Part shown: positions 7,289-15,538 of the stretch, piece by piece
Layout of the letters: every line of letters begins with the position of its first letter
Numbering within the stretch: position 1 is the first letter of the stretch
NCBI GenBank assembly: GCA_026645935.1
Contig: JAPKMP010000002.1
Location: 186,001-250,000, forward strand
DNA: 64,000 nucleotides
From: Candidatus Villigracilaceae bacterium
GTDB lineage: Bacteria > Chloroflexota > Anaerolineae > Anaerolineales > Villigracilaceae
Direction: 5' to 3'
The notes under the pieces: model-generated
Databases searched by the model: none
What the model was told of the DNA's origin: nothing
The model's input: the letters and a program-made list of their open reading frames with translations, nothing else
Made by a program: the position numbers and the translations under genes

Positions 7289-7582
7289 ATGAAACAGGAA
7301 CTTGTTCTCCAAATTCTCAAACAAAAGAACGCTGAATTATCTACAAAGTTCGGTGTCAATTCTCTTTTGTTGTTTGGTTCAGTGGCGCGGAACGAAGCTA
7401 CTCACGCCAGCGACGTGGATTTGCTCGTGGAGTTCAACCGTCCCGTTGGTTATTTTGGTTTGTTTGCTTTGCAGGATTACCTTGAGAAATTACTCGGCTG
7501 CCCCGTTGACCTTGGGACACCCGACAGCCTCAAGCCTTATATCAAAGAACGCATCATGGGGGAGTTGATCCGTGTCACCTAG
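7289..7582 (+). CDS. mntA: MntA-type nucleotidyltransferase antitoxin
   Basis: A 97-residue minimal nucleotidyltransferase. The signature GSVARNEATHASDVDLLVEF supplies the GSx10DxD catalytic motif. In characterised MntA-HepT systems this enzyme transfers AMP from ATP onto a tyrosine of the HEPN toxin and so silences it. The open frame extends to 7208, but that part belongs to a TIR 5' fragment. ATG 7289 follows a TATAAT box by seven bases and matches the family start MKQELVLQILKQ. The following hepT gene overlaps it by 11 bases, starting at GTG. Together they form a type VII toxin-antitoxin module. Confidence 0.88.
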   Translation: MKQELVLQILKQKNAELSTKFGVNSLLLFGSVARNEATHASDVDLLVEFNRPVGYFGLFALQDYLEKLLGCPVDLGTPDSLKPYIKERIMGELIRVT

Positions 7583-7904
7583 AAACTGGAAGGATCGAAT
7601 TCACGATATTCTGGATGCCATTGCTGAGATCCAGAAATTTACGAAAGGGATGGATTTTGAATCCTTCAAGGACGATGATAAATCTGTCCGTGCGGTGGAA
7701 ATGAACTTCATCATTATCGGTGAAGCTGCAAACCAAATCCCTGAAGAGATCGAAGAGAAATATACGGCAATTCCGTGGAGTCTCATGCGTGCCATGCGGA
7801 ATCGCATTGTGCATGTCTATTTTAGAATCGACGAAAAACTGATGTGGGACACCATTCAAAACGACTTGCCCCCTTTGGTGCCCGAACTGGAAAAACTGCT
7901 CTAA
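7572..7904 (+). CDS. hepT: HepT-type HEPN ribonuclease toxin (DUF86)
   Basis: A 110-residue alpha-helical HEPN protein. Residues near 95-103 read RNRIVHVYF, an exact RX4HXY motif: Arg and His form the RNase active site, and the Tyr is the residue adenylylated by MntA in studied systems. The GEAANQIPEE segment is also typical of the family. The start is GTG at 7572 inside the end of mntA (11-bp overlap), which ties production of the toxin to its antitoxin. All catalytic residues are present in both partners, so the pair looks functional. Confidence 0.88.
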   Translation: MSPRNWKDRIHDILDAIAEIQKFTKGMDFESFKDDDKSVRAVEMNFIIIGEAANQIPEEIEEKYTAIPWSLMRAMRNRIVHVYFRIDEKLMWDTIQNDLPPLVPELEKLL

Positions 7905-7935
7905 ATTCATCATTCCGCATTCTGCATTCATCATT

Positions 7936-8109
7936 ATGACTTCCCGCCCTCTAAAAGTATTCCTCTGCCACGCCCATATCATCCCCTTGTGGGACGCGGA
8001 CCGTGACGCTGTCCGCGCACTGTACACGCGCCTGACGGACGATGGCGTGGACGCATGGCTGGACAAAGAAAAACCTTGTGGTGAGGGAAGCCGAATCATC
8101 CTCCCATAG
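7936..8109 (+). pseudogene. Truncated TIR N-terminus (57 codons)
   Basis: ATG 7936 opens a frame reading MTSRPLKVFLCHAH, a six-codon insert (IIPLWD region), then ADRDAVRALYTRL and DDGVDAWLDKEK. After that it leaves the TIR sequence and stops at 8107-8109. The insert is an imperfect CCCC-TTGT-GGG hairpin at the same codon (after CHAH) where the copy at 6982 also carries a hairpin insert. It covers only the first strand and helix of the TIR fold and lacks the catalytic Glu. The upstream gap 7905-7935 is a degenerate run of ATTC-rich short repeats. Confidence 0.75.
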
Positions 8110-8112
8110 TTG

Positions 8113-8118
8113 TATAAT
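8113..8118 (+). promoter_or_regulatory. -10 box upstream of the intact TIR gene
   Basis: TGTATAAT lies about 64 bases before the TIR start codon. No convincing -35 seen. Confidence 0.45.
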
Positions 8119-8146
8119 CTCAAAGTCGGGGAAGCATCCCCAAAAC

Positions 8147-8177
8147 CTTCGTGCTCCTTTGTGACCCTTCGTGGTAA
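8147..8177. repeat. CTTCGTG/CTTTGTG low-complexity repeat
   Basis: CCTTCGTGCTCCTTTGTGAC followed by CCTTCGTGG lies in the TIR leader. A related string occurs at 50601-50627 in front of the DinB gene. The unit resembles a short dispersed repeat. Confidence 0.5.
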
Positions 8178-8181
8178 AAAA

Positions 8182-9333
8182 ATGACCGAACCCAAACGCC
8201 CCCTCAAAGTCTTCCTCTGCCATGCCCACGCGGACCGGGACACTGTCCGCGCACTGTACACGCGCCTGACCAACGATGGCGTGGACGCATGGTTGGATAA
8301 GGAAAAACTCCTCGGCGGGTCAGATTGGGAGTATGAAATTCGCAAAGCTGTGCGTGATAGCGATGTAGTTATTGTTTGCCATTCTAATCAATTCAATCAA
8401 AAGGGTTTCAGACAAAAAGAAGTCAAAATTGCTCTTGAGGAGGCAGATTTGCTTCCAAAAGGGGAAATATTTATTATTCCTGTGCGATTGGATGAGTGTG
8501 AAGTTCTTGATGATTTACAGAAATGGCATTGGGTAGATTTGTTTGATGACGATGGGTACATAATGCTCATGCGGGCTTTGCGTGCGAGAGCAAATAATAT
8601 TGGCGCGACTCTACAAATCAAAAAAAGTTGGTTGCCAAATATTAAGACACCGAGCGAATCTGATGTACTTCGTCATAAACTTGCTCAAACGCCGCAACCG
8701 AAAAAACAACTTATACCCCAAAAAGAAATTCAATCCTCAAGGAATTTCAATCGAACTCTCATTCTGGTGCTTGGCTTTCTTTTATTAGCATTTTTGGGGG
8801 GCTCATGGATAATAACAAACTTAATACCTCTTGCTCCAAGTCCAACAGGTGTAGATGTAATTGTGCAAGAAACAACCCGGGCTTTTACGGATACTGTTTC
8901 TCATTTTACCCCGACCAATACAATAATACCTAGATCAACATCGACAAAAACGTTAACGCCTAAGCCAACGATAACAAAAACAAGAACTCCCATTCCTTCG
9001 CCTTTACCAACAAACATTACCCTCACTAGTATCCCAACCGTTAACTCAGTTACTGCCATACTGGATGCGCATCCAACACGTGGAAAAGCCCCCTTAACGG
9101 TCAATTTTTCTGCAAATCTTAAGCGATGGGACGGAGTTCTCCTTTGTAGTGATAGTTCTGCTTGCACTTTCACATGGTGGGTTAATTATGGAGGCGGGTC
9201 TGTAGCCAATCTAGATTCAAAAAATCGAACTGTGTCTTATAACTACATTTATGATGGAAGACGCTCTATGACAGTTACAGTATGCTACGGGAATTTATGT
9301 GATACTACAGGTGTAACAATTTATGTTGAATAA
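8182..9333 (+). CDS. TIR-transmembrane-PKD-like protein
   Basis: A 383-residue protein with three parts. Residues 7-145 form a TIR domain: KVFLCHAHADRD, DGVDAWLDKEKLLGG (BB-loop region), and FRQKEVKIALEEA with E80 at the position of the NADase catalytic Glu. Residues 192-212 are one membrane segment. A Thr/Pro-rich linker follows (STSTKTLTPKPTITKTRTP). The C-terminal 100 residues, with paired Cys, resemble a PKD/Ig-like beta-sandwich (APLTVNFSANLKRWDG, RSMTVTVCYG). The topology suggests a cytoplasmic TIR and an exported sensor. Prokaryotic TIR domains often consume NAD+ or make cyclic ADP-ribose signals in defence; that role is inferred. The frame is open to 8110, but the repeated copies all start at the codon equivalent to 8182. 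DNA after codon 50 is AT-rich, unlike the first 150 bp. Confidence 0.82.
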   Translation: MTEPKRPLKVFLCHAHADRDTVRALYTRLTNDGVDAWLDKEKLLGGSDWEYEIRKAVRDSDVVIVCHSNQFNQKGFRQKEVKIALEEADLLPKGEIFIIPVRLDECEVLDDLQKWHWVDLFDDDGYIMLMRALRARANNIGATLQIKKSWLPNIKTPSESDVLRHKLAQTPQPKKQLIPQKEIQSSRNFNRTLILVLGFLLLAFLGGSWIITNLIPLAPSPTGVDVIVQETTRAFTDTVSHFTPTNTIIPRSTSTKTLTPKPTITKTRTPIPSPLPTNITLTSIPTVNSVTAILDAHPTRGKAPLTVNFSANLKRWDGVLLCSDSSACTFTWWVNYGGGSVANLDSKNRTVSYNYIYDGRRSMTVTVCYGNLCDTTGVTIYVE

Positions 9334-9477
9334 CATTAAATCTATAATGACCAAAAATTTTACTTTTTTACCGCCGTAAATTAACTCAACAAGATATCTT
9401 GTAATATTCAATTTAGTGGGAAGATATAACAAAACTTTTATTAATCTTATCAGGCTTAATCTTAACTTTTCATCAGT

Positions 9478-9483
9478 TATAAT
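9478..9483 (+). promoter_or_regulatory. -10 box of glyQS; AT-rich gap 9334-9530
   Basis: TATAAT at 9478-9483 lies 47 bases before the ATG. The 197-bp gap is AT-rich with no other gene seen. Just before the start is a short degenerate repeat (AAATCGACAATCGGAAATCA). Confidence 0.5.
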
Positions 9484-9530
9484 CCTCCCGCAATTCAATC
9501 TAAAATGGTAAATCGACAATCGGAAATCAA

Positions 9531-12500
9531 ATGTCTTCCTCTTTCCAAGAAATCATCCTCAAACTCCAAGACTTCTGGGCATCCAAGGGATGTCTCATCA
9601 CACAGCCCTACTACACCCAGGTCGGCGCAGGGACGATGAACCCTGCCACCTTCCTGCGCGTGCTTGGACCCGAACCGTGGAACGTGGCGTATGTCGAGCC
9701 GTCGGTCCGCCCCGACGACGGGCGTTACGGCGAGAACCCCAACCGCTTCCAACTCCACACCCAATTTCAGGTCATCCTCAAGCCCGACCCCGGCAACCCG
9801 CAGGAGCTCTACCTCGAGTCGCTCAAAGCCCTCGGCATCGACCCGCGCCAGCACGACATCCGCTTCGTGGAAGATAACTGGGAACAGCCCGCCATCTCCG
9901 CCTGGGGCTTGGGCTGGGAGGTCTGGCTCGACGGGCAGGAGATCACGCAGTTCACCTACTTCCAGCAGATGGGCGGCGTGACGCTCGACCCCGTCTCGGT
10001 CGAGATCACCTACGGTCTCGAACGCATCCTCATCGCGCTCAACAACGCCAACGCCATCTGGAACGAGGAGTTCGGCGCAGGCGTCACCTACGGCGAGATC
10101 CGCCGTCAGGAAGAGTTCGAACACTCCAAATATTATTTTGAAACCGCCGACATCGACCGCGTCCGCGCCATGTACGACCTCTTCTCCGCCGAAGCCGACG
10201 CCTGTCTTGCCGCCGGTCTCATCGTCCCCGCGCACGATTATGTTTTGAAATGTTCTCATTCATTTAATATCCTCGATACGCGCGGAGCAATCAGTGTTGC
10301 AGAAAGACAGGCATTCTTTAGGAGAATAAGGGAATTAGCTAGAAAAGTTGCTGAGTCTTACGAAGAACAACGAAAGGGACTTGAATATCCGCTTCTTAAG
10401 TCGACCGATAAACTGGTTGCTAATAAAGAGACTCTTGTTGCATCTGATAGCGTAACCAAAACCTCTGACTTTGTTCTTGAAATCGGTGTTGAGGAATTAC
10501 CTGCTGATGATATCGATACGGCAGTAAAGAACCTTGAATATTTCCTTGAGAATGATATTCTGAAAACCTATCATTTAAGATATAAGAGTCTAAAGGTCTT
10601 TGGAACTCCTCGCCGCCTTGTTGTTTACATTGAAGATTTAGACCCTCAAGGGGAAACAACATTTACTGAGGTAAAAGGCCCACCCGAATCAGCCGCCTTT
10701 GATAAAGAAGGTAAACCTACTCAAGCGCTTCTTGGCTGGTTGAAGAAAAACGAATTTCCTGTTTTGGAAGAATTATTGAATCGAGAAACTCTTGTCCAGG
10801 AAAGAGACGGAGGAAGATATGTGGTTCGTCAGAAGACGACCGAAGGCTCGACGATTTCAACTCTCTTTCCAAGAATGCTGCCTGTCTTTCTGCGCGATAT
10901 AAAATTTGATAAAACGATGCGCTGGAACAGTTCAGGAGTTTCTTTCTCTCGCCCTATTCGTTGGTTTGTTTCATTGTATGGCGATCAAATAATCCCCTTC
11001 GAATATGCTGGCGTGGTGAGCGGGGATACCTCTCGCGGACTCCGCCCCTACGACTCACCAGAGATCAAAATCACCTCTGCCGATAAATATTTCGACATCA
11101 TCCGCGAAGCAGGCATCCTCCTCGATAAAGAAGAACGCAAAGCAGCCATTGTTCAGCAAGTGAAGGAAGCCGCATCTCTCATCCGCGGCGAAGCAATTAT
11201 TGACCATGATTTATTAAATGAAGTCGCGAACCTGATAGAGCTGCCAACAGCCGTAATGGGCGGTTTTGACAAGGAATATTTGTCTTTACCAAGAGATGTG
11301 CTGATCTCTGTTATGAAAAAGAATCAGAGATATTTTCCCGTCGCTCCCTCACCCAGTGGGAGAGGGGACGAAGGTGAGGGTTTGTTGCCCCACTTCATCG
11401 CCATCCGCAACGGCGACGACATCGGCATCGACATCGTCCGCGAAGGGAACGAACATGTCCTCTCCGCGCGTTTTGCGGACGCCAACTTCTTTGTCCGCGA
11501 AGACCTCAAACTTAAACTCGAAGAATACCGCCCGAAACTAGTGGGTTTGATGTTCCATACCAAACTCGGCTCCATGCTCGATAAATCCGAACGCATCGCC
11601 AAGCTCGTTGACGAGATTGCACCGTCATTGGGAATTACCAAAGACCAATTACCAATTACCAAACGCGCAGCGTTCTTAATGAAAGCCGACCTCGTCACGC
11701 AAATGGTCACTGAGATGACTTCGTTGCAAGGCGTCATCGGCGGCGAGTATGCAATGCGAAGCGGGGAAACAAAAGAGGTTGCAGCAGCGATTGCCGAACA
11801 ATATCAAACTGTTCCACAAAACAAGCCCGGCTTGGTCATTGCGCTTGCAGACCGAATCGACTCGCTTGTTGGTTTGTTCGCCGCCGGACTCGCTCCCACC
11901 GCCGCGAAAGACCCGTTTGCCCTGCGCCGTGCCGCGATCGGCGTTGTTCAACCGCTGATCGAACATGATCTTGAATTTGATTTGACCGAAGCTATAAAGA
12001 AGTCCGCGAAGACTCAACCGATCAAGGTTGCGGACAAAATGCAAGAACAAATACTGGAATTTATTGCGGGACGTTTAGCGGTTGTGTTGAAGGAAATGAA
12101 ATATCGTTACGATGTCGTGGATGCTGTGCTGGCGGAACAATCCGCCAACCCGGCGGCATCTGCCCGGGCGGTGAAGCAGCTCCAATCATGGGTGAGCCGC
12201 GCCGACTGGTCCACGATCCTGCCTGCGTTTGCGAGATGCGTCCGCATTACCCGCGATCAAAAAGAATCCTTCAAGGTCGATGAAAAAGCCCTTATGGAAG
12301 CAGAAGAAAAGACGTTGTTCAATGCCATCCAGGAAACCGCCAAGCATCCACCGTCCACTGTCAATGAGTTCCTGGAAATCATCGTCAAACTCATCCCATC
12401 CATCAACACCTTCTTCGATAAAGTCCTCGTTATGGCGGAGGATAAAAAGGTGAAAGAAAACCGCCTTGGCTTGCTTCAACGTATCGCTGGTCTGTCCACC

Positions 12501-12536
12501 GGCATCGCTGACTTGAGTCGACTCGAAGGATTTTAG
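9531..12536 (+). CDS. glyQS: Glycyl-tRNA synthetase, fused alpha and beta chains
   Basis: A 1001-residue single-chain version of the usually tetrameric bacterial GlyRS. Residues 1-290 are the alpha (catalytic) part: [34 protein letters not shown] and [15 protein letters not shown]. After a linker, residues from about 315 ([14 protein letters not shown]) form the beta part (tRNA binding), ending [13 protein letters not shown]...LEGF. DNA composition changes sharply: the first 700 bp are GC-rich, about 10240-11020 are AT-rich, then GC-rich again. Residues 606-617 ([11 protein letters not shown]) come from an inserted palindromic repeat in the loop before [11 protein letters not shown] decayed second copy of the 3' end lies at 18246-18553. 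A bidirectional terminator follows. Confidence 0.96.
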   Translation: MSSSFQEIILKLQDFWASKGCLITQPYYTQVGAGTMNPATFLRVLGPEPWNVAYVEPSVRPDDGRYGENPNRFQLHTQFQVILKPDPGNPQELYLESLKALGIDPRQHDIRFVEDNWEQPAISAWGLGWEVWLDGQEITQFTYFQQMGGVTLDPVSVEITYGLERILIALNNANAIWNEEFGAGVTYGEIRRQEEFEHSKYYFETADIDRVRAMYDLFSAEADACLAAGLIVPAHDYVLKCSHSFNILDTRGAISVAERQAFFRRIRELARKVAESYEEQRKGLEYPLLKSTDKLVANKETLVASDSVTKTSDFVLEIGVEELPADDIDTAVKNLEYFLENDILKTYHLRYKSLKVFGTPRRLVVYIEDLDPQGETTFTEVKGPPESAAFDKEGKPTQALLGWLKKNEFPVLEELLNRETLVQERDGGRYVVRQKTTEGSTISTLFPRMLPVFLRDIKFDKTMRWNSSGVSFSRPIRWFVSLYGDQIIPFEYAGVVSGDTSRGLRPYDSPEIKITSADKYFDIIREAGILLDKEERKAAIVQQVKEAASLIRGEAIIDHDLLNEVANLIELPTAVMGGFDKEYLSLPRDVLISVMKKNQRYFPVAPSPSGRGDEGEGLLPHFIAIRNGDDIGIDIVREGNEHVLSARFADANFFVREDLKLKLEEYRPKLVGLMFHTKLGSMLDKSERIAKLVDEIAPSLGITKDQLPITKRAAFLMKADLVTQMVTEMTSLQGVIGGEYAMRSGETKEVAAAIAEQYQTVPQNKPGLVIALADRIDSLVGLFAAGLAPTAAKDPFALRRAAIGVVQPLIEHDLEFDLTEAIKKSAKTQPIKVADKMQEQILEFIAGRLAVVLKEMKYRYDVVDAVLAEQSANPAASARAVKQLQSWVSRADWSTILPAFARCVRITRDQKESFKVDEKALMEAEEKTLFNAIQETAKHPPSTVNEFLEIIVKLIPSINTFFDKVLVMAEDKKVKENRLGLLQRIAGLSTGIADLSRLEGF
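11346..11380. repeat. Palindromic CCCTCACCC repeat inside glyQS
   Basis: A 35-bp short form of the CCCTCACCC...GGTGAGGG family, in-frame within the beta part. Confidence 0.8.
11631..11663. repeat. Short ATTACCAA tandem repeat in glyQS
   Basis: GGAATTACCAAAGACCAATT continues into ACCAATTACCAAACG: tandem AATTACCAA units in-frame, coding [11 protein letters not shown]. Confidence 0.45.
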
Positions 12537-12542
12537 AAATTC

Positions 12543-12575
12543 AAAAGCGCCATCCAAAACGGATGGCGCTTTTTG
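12543..12575. terminator. Bidirectional terminator between glyQS and cyanophycinase gene
   Basis: AAAAGCGCCATCC / GGATGGCGCTTTT, a 13-bp stem with a 5-nt loop. T-runs on both strands serve the two convergent genes. Confidence 0.9.
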
Positions 12576-12576
12576 T

Positions 12577-13380
12577 TTATTCCAATTTCAGCGGCGGGAT
12601 GTGAGCTTTGCGCTTTATCATGTCGTAGGTGCAGCCGGGGGTAAGGACGTGGATCGTCAATCCGCTGACGGCGATGGGGCGGAAGTTTGTCACTTCGGCG
12701 ATGTTGCTGGCGATGGCGTTCTTCCCGTCCACGATGGTGACGGCGCTTTTGCCGAGGACGGAGATTCGTAGGTCGTCTTCCACGATGGCGGCGGTGTTCT
12801 CGTCCACACCGACGCCCAAAAGTCCGGGGTGAGCCGTGGCTGCATACGCGAGCCTGCCAATTCTGTCGCGCTGACGAAAGTGCTGGTCAAAGACGATCTT
12901 GTCTGTGAATCCGAAACCTTGTGAAAATTGAGCAATGCGTTCCCGCGGCGTCGCGCCGCCGCTGCCATACGAAAGCATCACTTTGGAGAGGATTGCCGCG
13001 CCTGCCGATGTGCCGCTGATGACCGATCCGCGTTTGTAAGCGTTATGCAGTTCGTCTTCTAGTTTGGTGCCGCCGATGATGAATGCAAGCCGCATTTGGG
13101 TGCCGCCAGCGATGAAGATGCCGGTCGCTTCGCGGATGGCTTTGATATGGCGGGAGTCGTCGGCTTTGGGGCGTTCGCGGAACTCGAGCGAGATGGGTTT
13201 TTGTTTGACGCCCAATTTTTGGAAGTCGCGCACATACTTCGCGCCGGTGCCTTTCTGCCCGGAGGCTTGCGGCAGGATGACGATTCTTGCCTTTGCACCG
13301 CCTGCGCGTTTGATGAATTCTTCAAAGATGATCGGTTCTTCAAATGAAGCGGCGCCGCCGATCGCGATAAGGGTGGTCAT
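12577..13380 (-). CDS. cphB: Cyanophycinase-like peptidase (family S51)
   Basis: A 267-residue serine peptidase. GTSAGAAILS carries the nucleophile Ser of S51 peptidases, preceded by FIAGGTQMRLAF. DQHFRQRDRIGRL and GVGVDENTAAIV are conserved in cyanophycinases, which cut the storage polymer multi-L-arginyl-poly-L-aspartate into beta-Asp-Arg dipeptides. ATG at 13380 has AGGAC in front; the open frame reaches 13569 but would run into the permease gene and its terminator. No cyanophycin synthetase is visible nearby, although a peptide-type importer is encoded immediately upstream on the same strand, behind a terminator. Use of imported or stored dipeptides is possible but unproven. Confidence 0.88.
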   Translation of the reverse strand: MTTLIAIGGAASFEEPIIFEEFIKRAGGAKARIVILPQASGQKGTGAKYVRDFQKLGVKQKPISLEFRERPKADDSRHIKAIREATGIFIAGGTQMRLAFIIGGTKLEDELHNAYKRGSVISGTSAGAAILSKVMLSYGSGGATPRERIAQFSQGFGFTDKIVFDQHFRQRDRIGRLAYAATAHPGLLGVGVDENTAAIVEDDLRISVLGKSAVTIVDGKNAIASNIAEVTNFRPIAVSGLTIHVLTPGCTYDMIKRKAHIPPLKLE

Positions 13381-13418
13381 GGTTTGTCCTTTTGTGGTGA
13401 ACAAAAGCGAGATGTGAA

Positions 13419-13457
13419 AAAAAAGAAACCGCCGACTGTGATCTGATGTCGGCGGTT
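13419..13457 (-). terminator. Terminator of the ABC importer operon
   Basis: On the minus strand, AACCGCCGAC / GTCGGCGGTT (10 bp) is followed by TTCTTTTTTTT. Confidence 0.85.
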
Positions 13458-13463
13458 TTGGTT

Positions 13464-14426
13464 TTACATGTGGCGGCTGCTGCGTGGGTCGAGCGCGTCG
13501 CGCAGGCCATCGCCGACGAAGTTGATGCCCAGTACAGTGAGCAGGATCAAAGTCCCGGGGAAGAACCACAGCCAGGGGGCGGTCTCAAGGTATTGATATG
13601 CTCCGTCCAGCATGTTACCCCAGGTCGCCGTGGAGCCTTGCACGCCAACTCCGAGAAAACTTACATAAGCTTCGGCAAGAATAGCGTTTGCCACGCCGAG
13701 CGTTGCGCCAACAACCAGCGGCGCAGTGGTATTCGGCAAAAGGTGAGTGAAGATAATGCGACGGTCGGATGCGCCCAGCGCACGGGATGCTGAGACATAA
13801 TCGAGTTCGCGCAGGGAAAGCACGTTCGAGCGGACGATACGCGCAATGTACATCCATGATGTCGCGCCGATGATGAGAATAATGACAACCACGCTCCCGG
13901 TAAGTTCGCGCCCAAAGAAGTTGAAATCCGGCAGCCCGCTGCCAAAGAATCGCGCCCCGATGATGAGCAGGAAGAGGCTGGGGATGTTCAACATGGCTTC
14001 GGTGAAGCGCATCAACAAATTGTCTACCCAGCCGCCATAATATGCCGCAACCGCGCCAATCAATGCGCCCAGAAAGACTTCTACAAATGCTGCGGAAATT
14101 CCAATAAGCAGAGAGATTTGCCCGCCGTAAACGGTGCGGGCTAATATGTCGCGCCCGATGACGTCCGTGCCGAAGAAATGATCTGAAGATGGGGGTTGCA
14201 ACTTCAAGCTGGTGTCGTTGCAATTCGCCCATGCCTCCCCGTATACCATCTGGCTGATTGGGGCGCAATAGCCGCTTGAAAACCAGCCCACAACGCTTAC
14301 ATACAAAACGAGCAGCAATAGGAGTCCAATCCCAAACATCGCCATGCGGTGTTTACGAAACCGCCGCATCGCCAACGCCATGGGGGAAAGGGACCTTGTG
14401 ACGGGAAGGGATGTGGTGTTGGTCAT
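13464..14426 (-). CDS. Peptide-type ABC importer permease, DppC/OppC family
   Basis: A 320-residue inner-membrane permease. It has an N-terminal OppC_N segment (residues 20-50), the GTDVIGRDILARTVYGGQISL block and the EAA-like loop REL-x-YVSASRALGASDRRI that docks the ATPase, ending DGLRDALDPR. It should pair with the OppB-type permease encoded 11 bases upstream on the minus strand and import oligopeptides or related solutes. AGGAG precedes the ATG. The operon ends here at a strong terminator, so no ATP-binding subunit is encoded with it; the ATPases must come from elsewhere. Confidence 0.92.
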   Translation of the reverse strand: MTNTTSLPVTRSLSPMALAMRRFRKHRMAMFGIGLLLLLVLYVSVVGWFSSGYCAPISQMVYGEAWANCNDTSLKLQPPSSDHFFGTDVIGRDILARTVYGGQISLLIGISAAFVEVFLGALIGAVAAYYGGWVDNLLMRFTEAMLNIPSLFLLIIGARFFGSGLPDFNFFGRELTGSVVVIILIIGATSWMYIARIVRSNVLSLRELDYVSASRALGASDRRIIFTHLLPNTTAPLVVGATLGVANAILAEAYVSFLGVGVQGSTATWGNMLDGAYQYLETAPWLWFFPGTLILLTVLGINFVGDGLRDALDPRSSRHM

Positions 14427-14437
14427 GATAATATCTC

Positions 14438-15469
14438 CTAGTCAAGCCGGATACGCGGATCTATTAAGGAATACACCACATCTGTGATGATCTGGAAAAT
14501 CACAACTGCAAGCGCGATCAGCATCAGGATGCCCATCAGCACAGGGAAATCAGCGCGTTCGATGTGATCGATGAACAGACGTCCCATTCCGGGCCAGGCG
14601 AAAATGCGTTCAGTGACCACTGCTCCCGCCAGGAGGAAGGGTATTTCCAATCCAATGATGGTAATGAATGGCAGCGCTGCATTCGGCAGGGCGTGGCGAA
14701 AGACAACAAGGATGCCGCGCAATCCTTTTGCTCTGGCGGTGCGAATGTAATCCTCTCCCAAAACATCGATTACGCTTGAACGCACATATCGGCTGTATCC
14801 GGCCGTGCTGATGACCGCCAGGGTAGTTACAGGCAGGATCATGTGCTTTATTAGTTCTACCGTCGTCTTGCCAACTGCCGGATCGAACATTCCCACCGTT
14901 GGCAGGTATGGCAGATCCCAGCGGCGGAAATTGACCGCGAAGATGTACATCAGCATCAAAGCCAGCCAGAAGACGGGCATGGAATACCCCACAAAGGAAA
15001 GACTTGTCACCAGGTTGTCGAACCATGAATAGGGGCGCAGGGCAGAATACAACCCAATGGTTATCGACATGATAATAATCACAAATTCGGCGGTAAGCAT
15101 CAACAACAACGTATTGGGCAGGCGTTCGCCGATCATTTCAATCACCGGCTTGCGTGTGACAAGCGAGTTCCCAAAGTCACCGCGCAGCACGCCCCGACGT
15201 TTGCCGGGTGTCTCCCCCACGCCGTCGCCATCCATATCGATCTTTTGCCAGTCGTTGCCAACCAGCCAGGTGAGATATTGTATGTAAACGGGCTGATCCA
15301 ACCCCCACTGGCGGCGCAGACGTTCCTTGTCTTCCGGGCGCGGAGGGACACGCCCGCCCAATGTGGCGATGGGATCGCCAAACGACTGCATCAGCAAAAA
15401 CAAAATAATGCTGATGATGAAAAGTTGTGGGATGGCTTGCACCAGCCGCCGAAGGATGTAGTTTGTCAT
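14438..15469 (-). CDS. Peptide-type ABC importer permease, DppB/OppB family
   Basis: A 343-residue permease. The family start MTNYILRRLVQAIPQLFIIS sets the start at 15469; the frame is open to 15520. Conserved blocks are FGDPIATLGG, GDFGNSLVTRKPVIEMIGERLPNT (here two adjoining motifs), DYIRTARAKGL (EAA loop) and the ending YSLIDPRIRLD. An acidic stretch around QKIDMDGDGVGETPGKRRG between the first segments is longer than in many homologues and resembles a calcium-binding DxDxDG loop, probably periplasmic. It is the second gene of a three-gene operon, between binding protein and OppC-type permease. Confidence 0.92.
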   Translation of the reverse strand: MTNYILRRLVQAIPQLFIISIILFLLMQSFGDPIATLGGRVPPRPEDKERLRRQWGLDQPVYIQYLTWLVGNDWQKIDMDGDGVGETPGKRRGVLRGDFGNSLVTRKPVIEMIGERLPNTLLLMLTAEFVIIIMSITIGLYSALRPYSWFDNLVTSLSFVGYSMPVFWLALMLMYIFAVNFRRWDLPYLPTVGMFDPAVGKTTVELIKHMILPVTTLAVISTAGYSRYVRSSVIDVLGEDYIRTARAKGLRGILVVFRHALPNAALPFITIIGLEIPFLLAGAVVTERIFAWPGMGRLFIDHIERADFPVLMGILMLIALAVVIFQIITDVVYSLIDPRIRLD

Positions 15470-15538
15470 GGCTAAAAAGGGATTGCGCCTGCTGGGGCTG
15501 TGGACAGCTCCAGCAGGCATAGGTTGGGTTATGTCAAA

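Noticed and set aside
6213-8109. CRISPR-like array
   Set aside because: The repeated units are pieces of one TIR coding sequence of different length with irregular spacing and genes between them, not equal repeats with spacers.
9495-10259. 254-residue minus-strand frame
   Set aside because: Antisense to the GC-rich first part of glyQS; its composition reflects the codon bias of the real gene.
13381-13569. 63-residue extension of the cyanophycinase frame
   Set aside because: It runs across a terminator into the OppC-type gene; AGGAC before ATG 13380 marks the real start.
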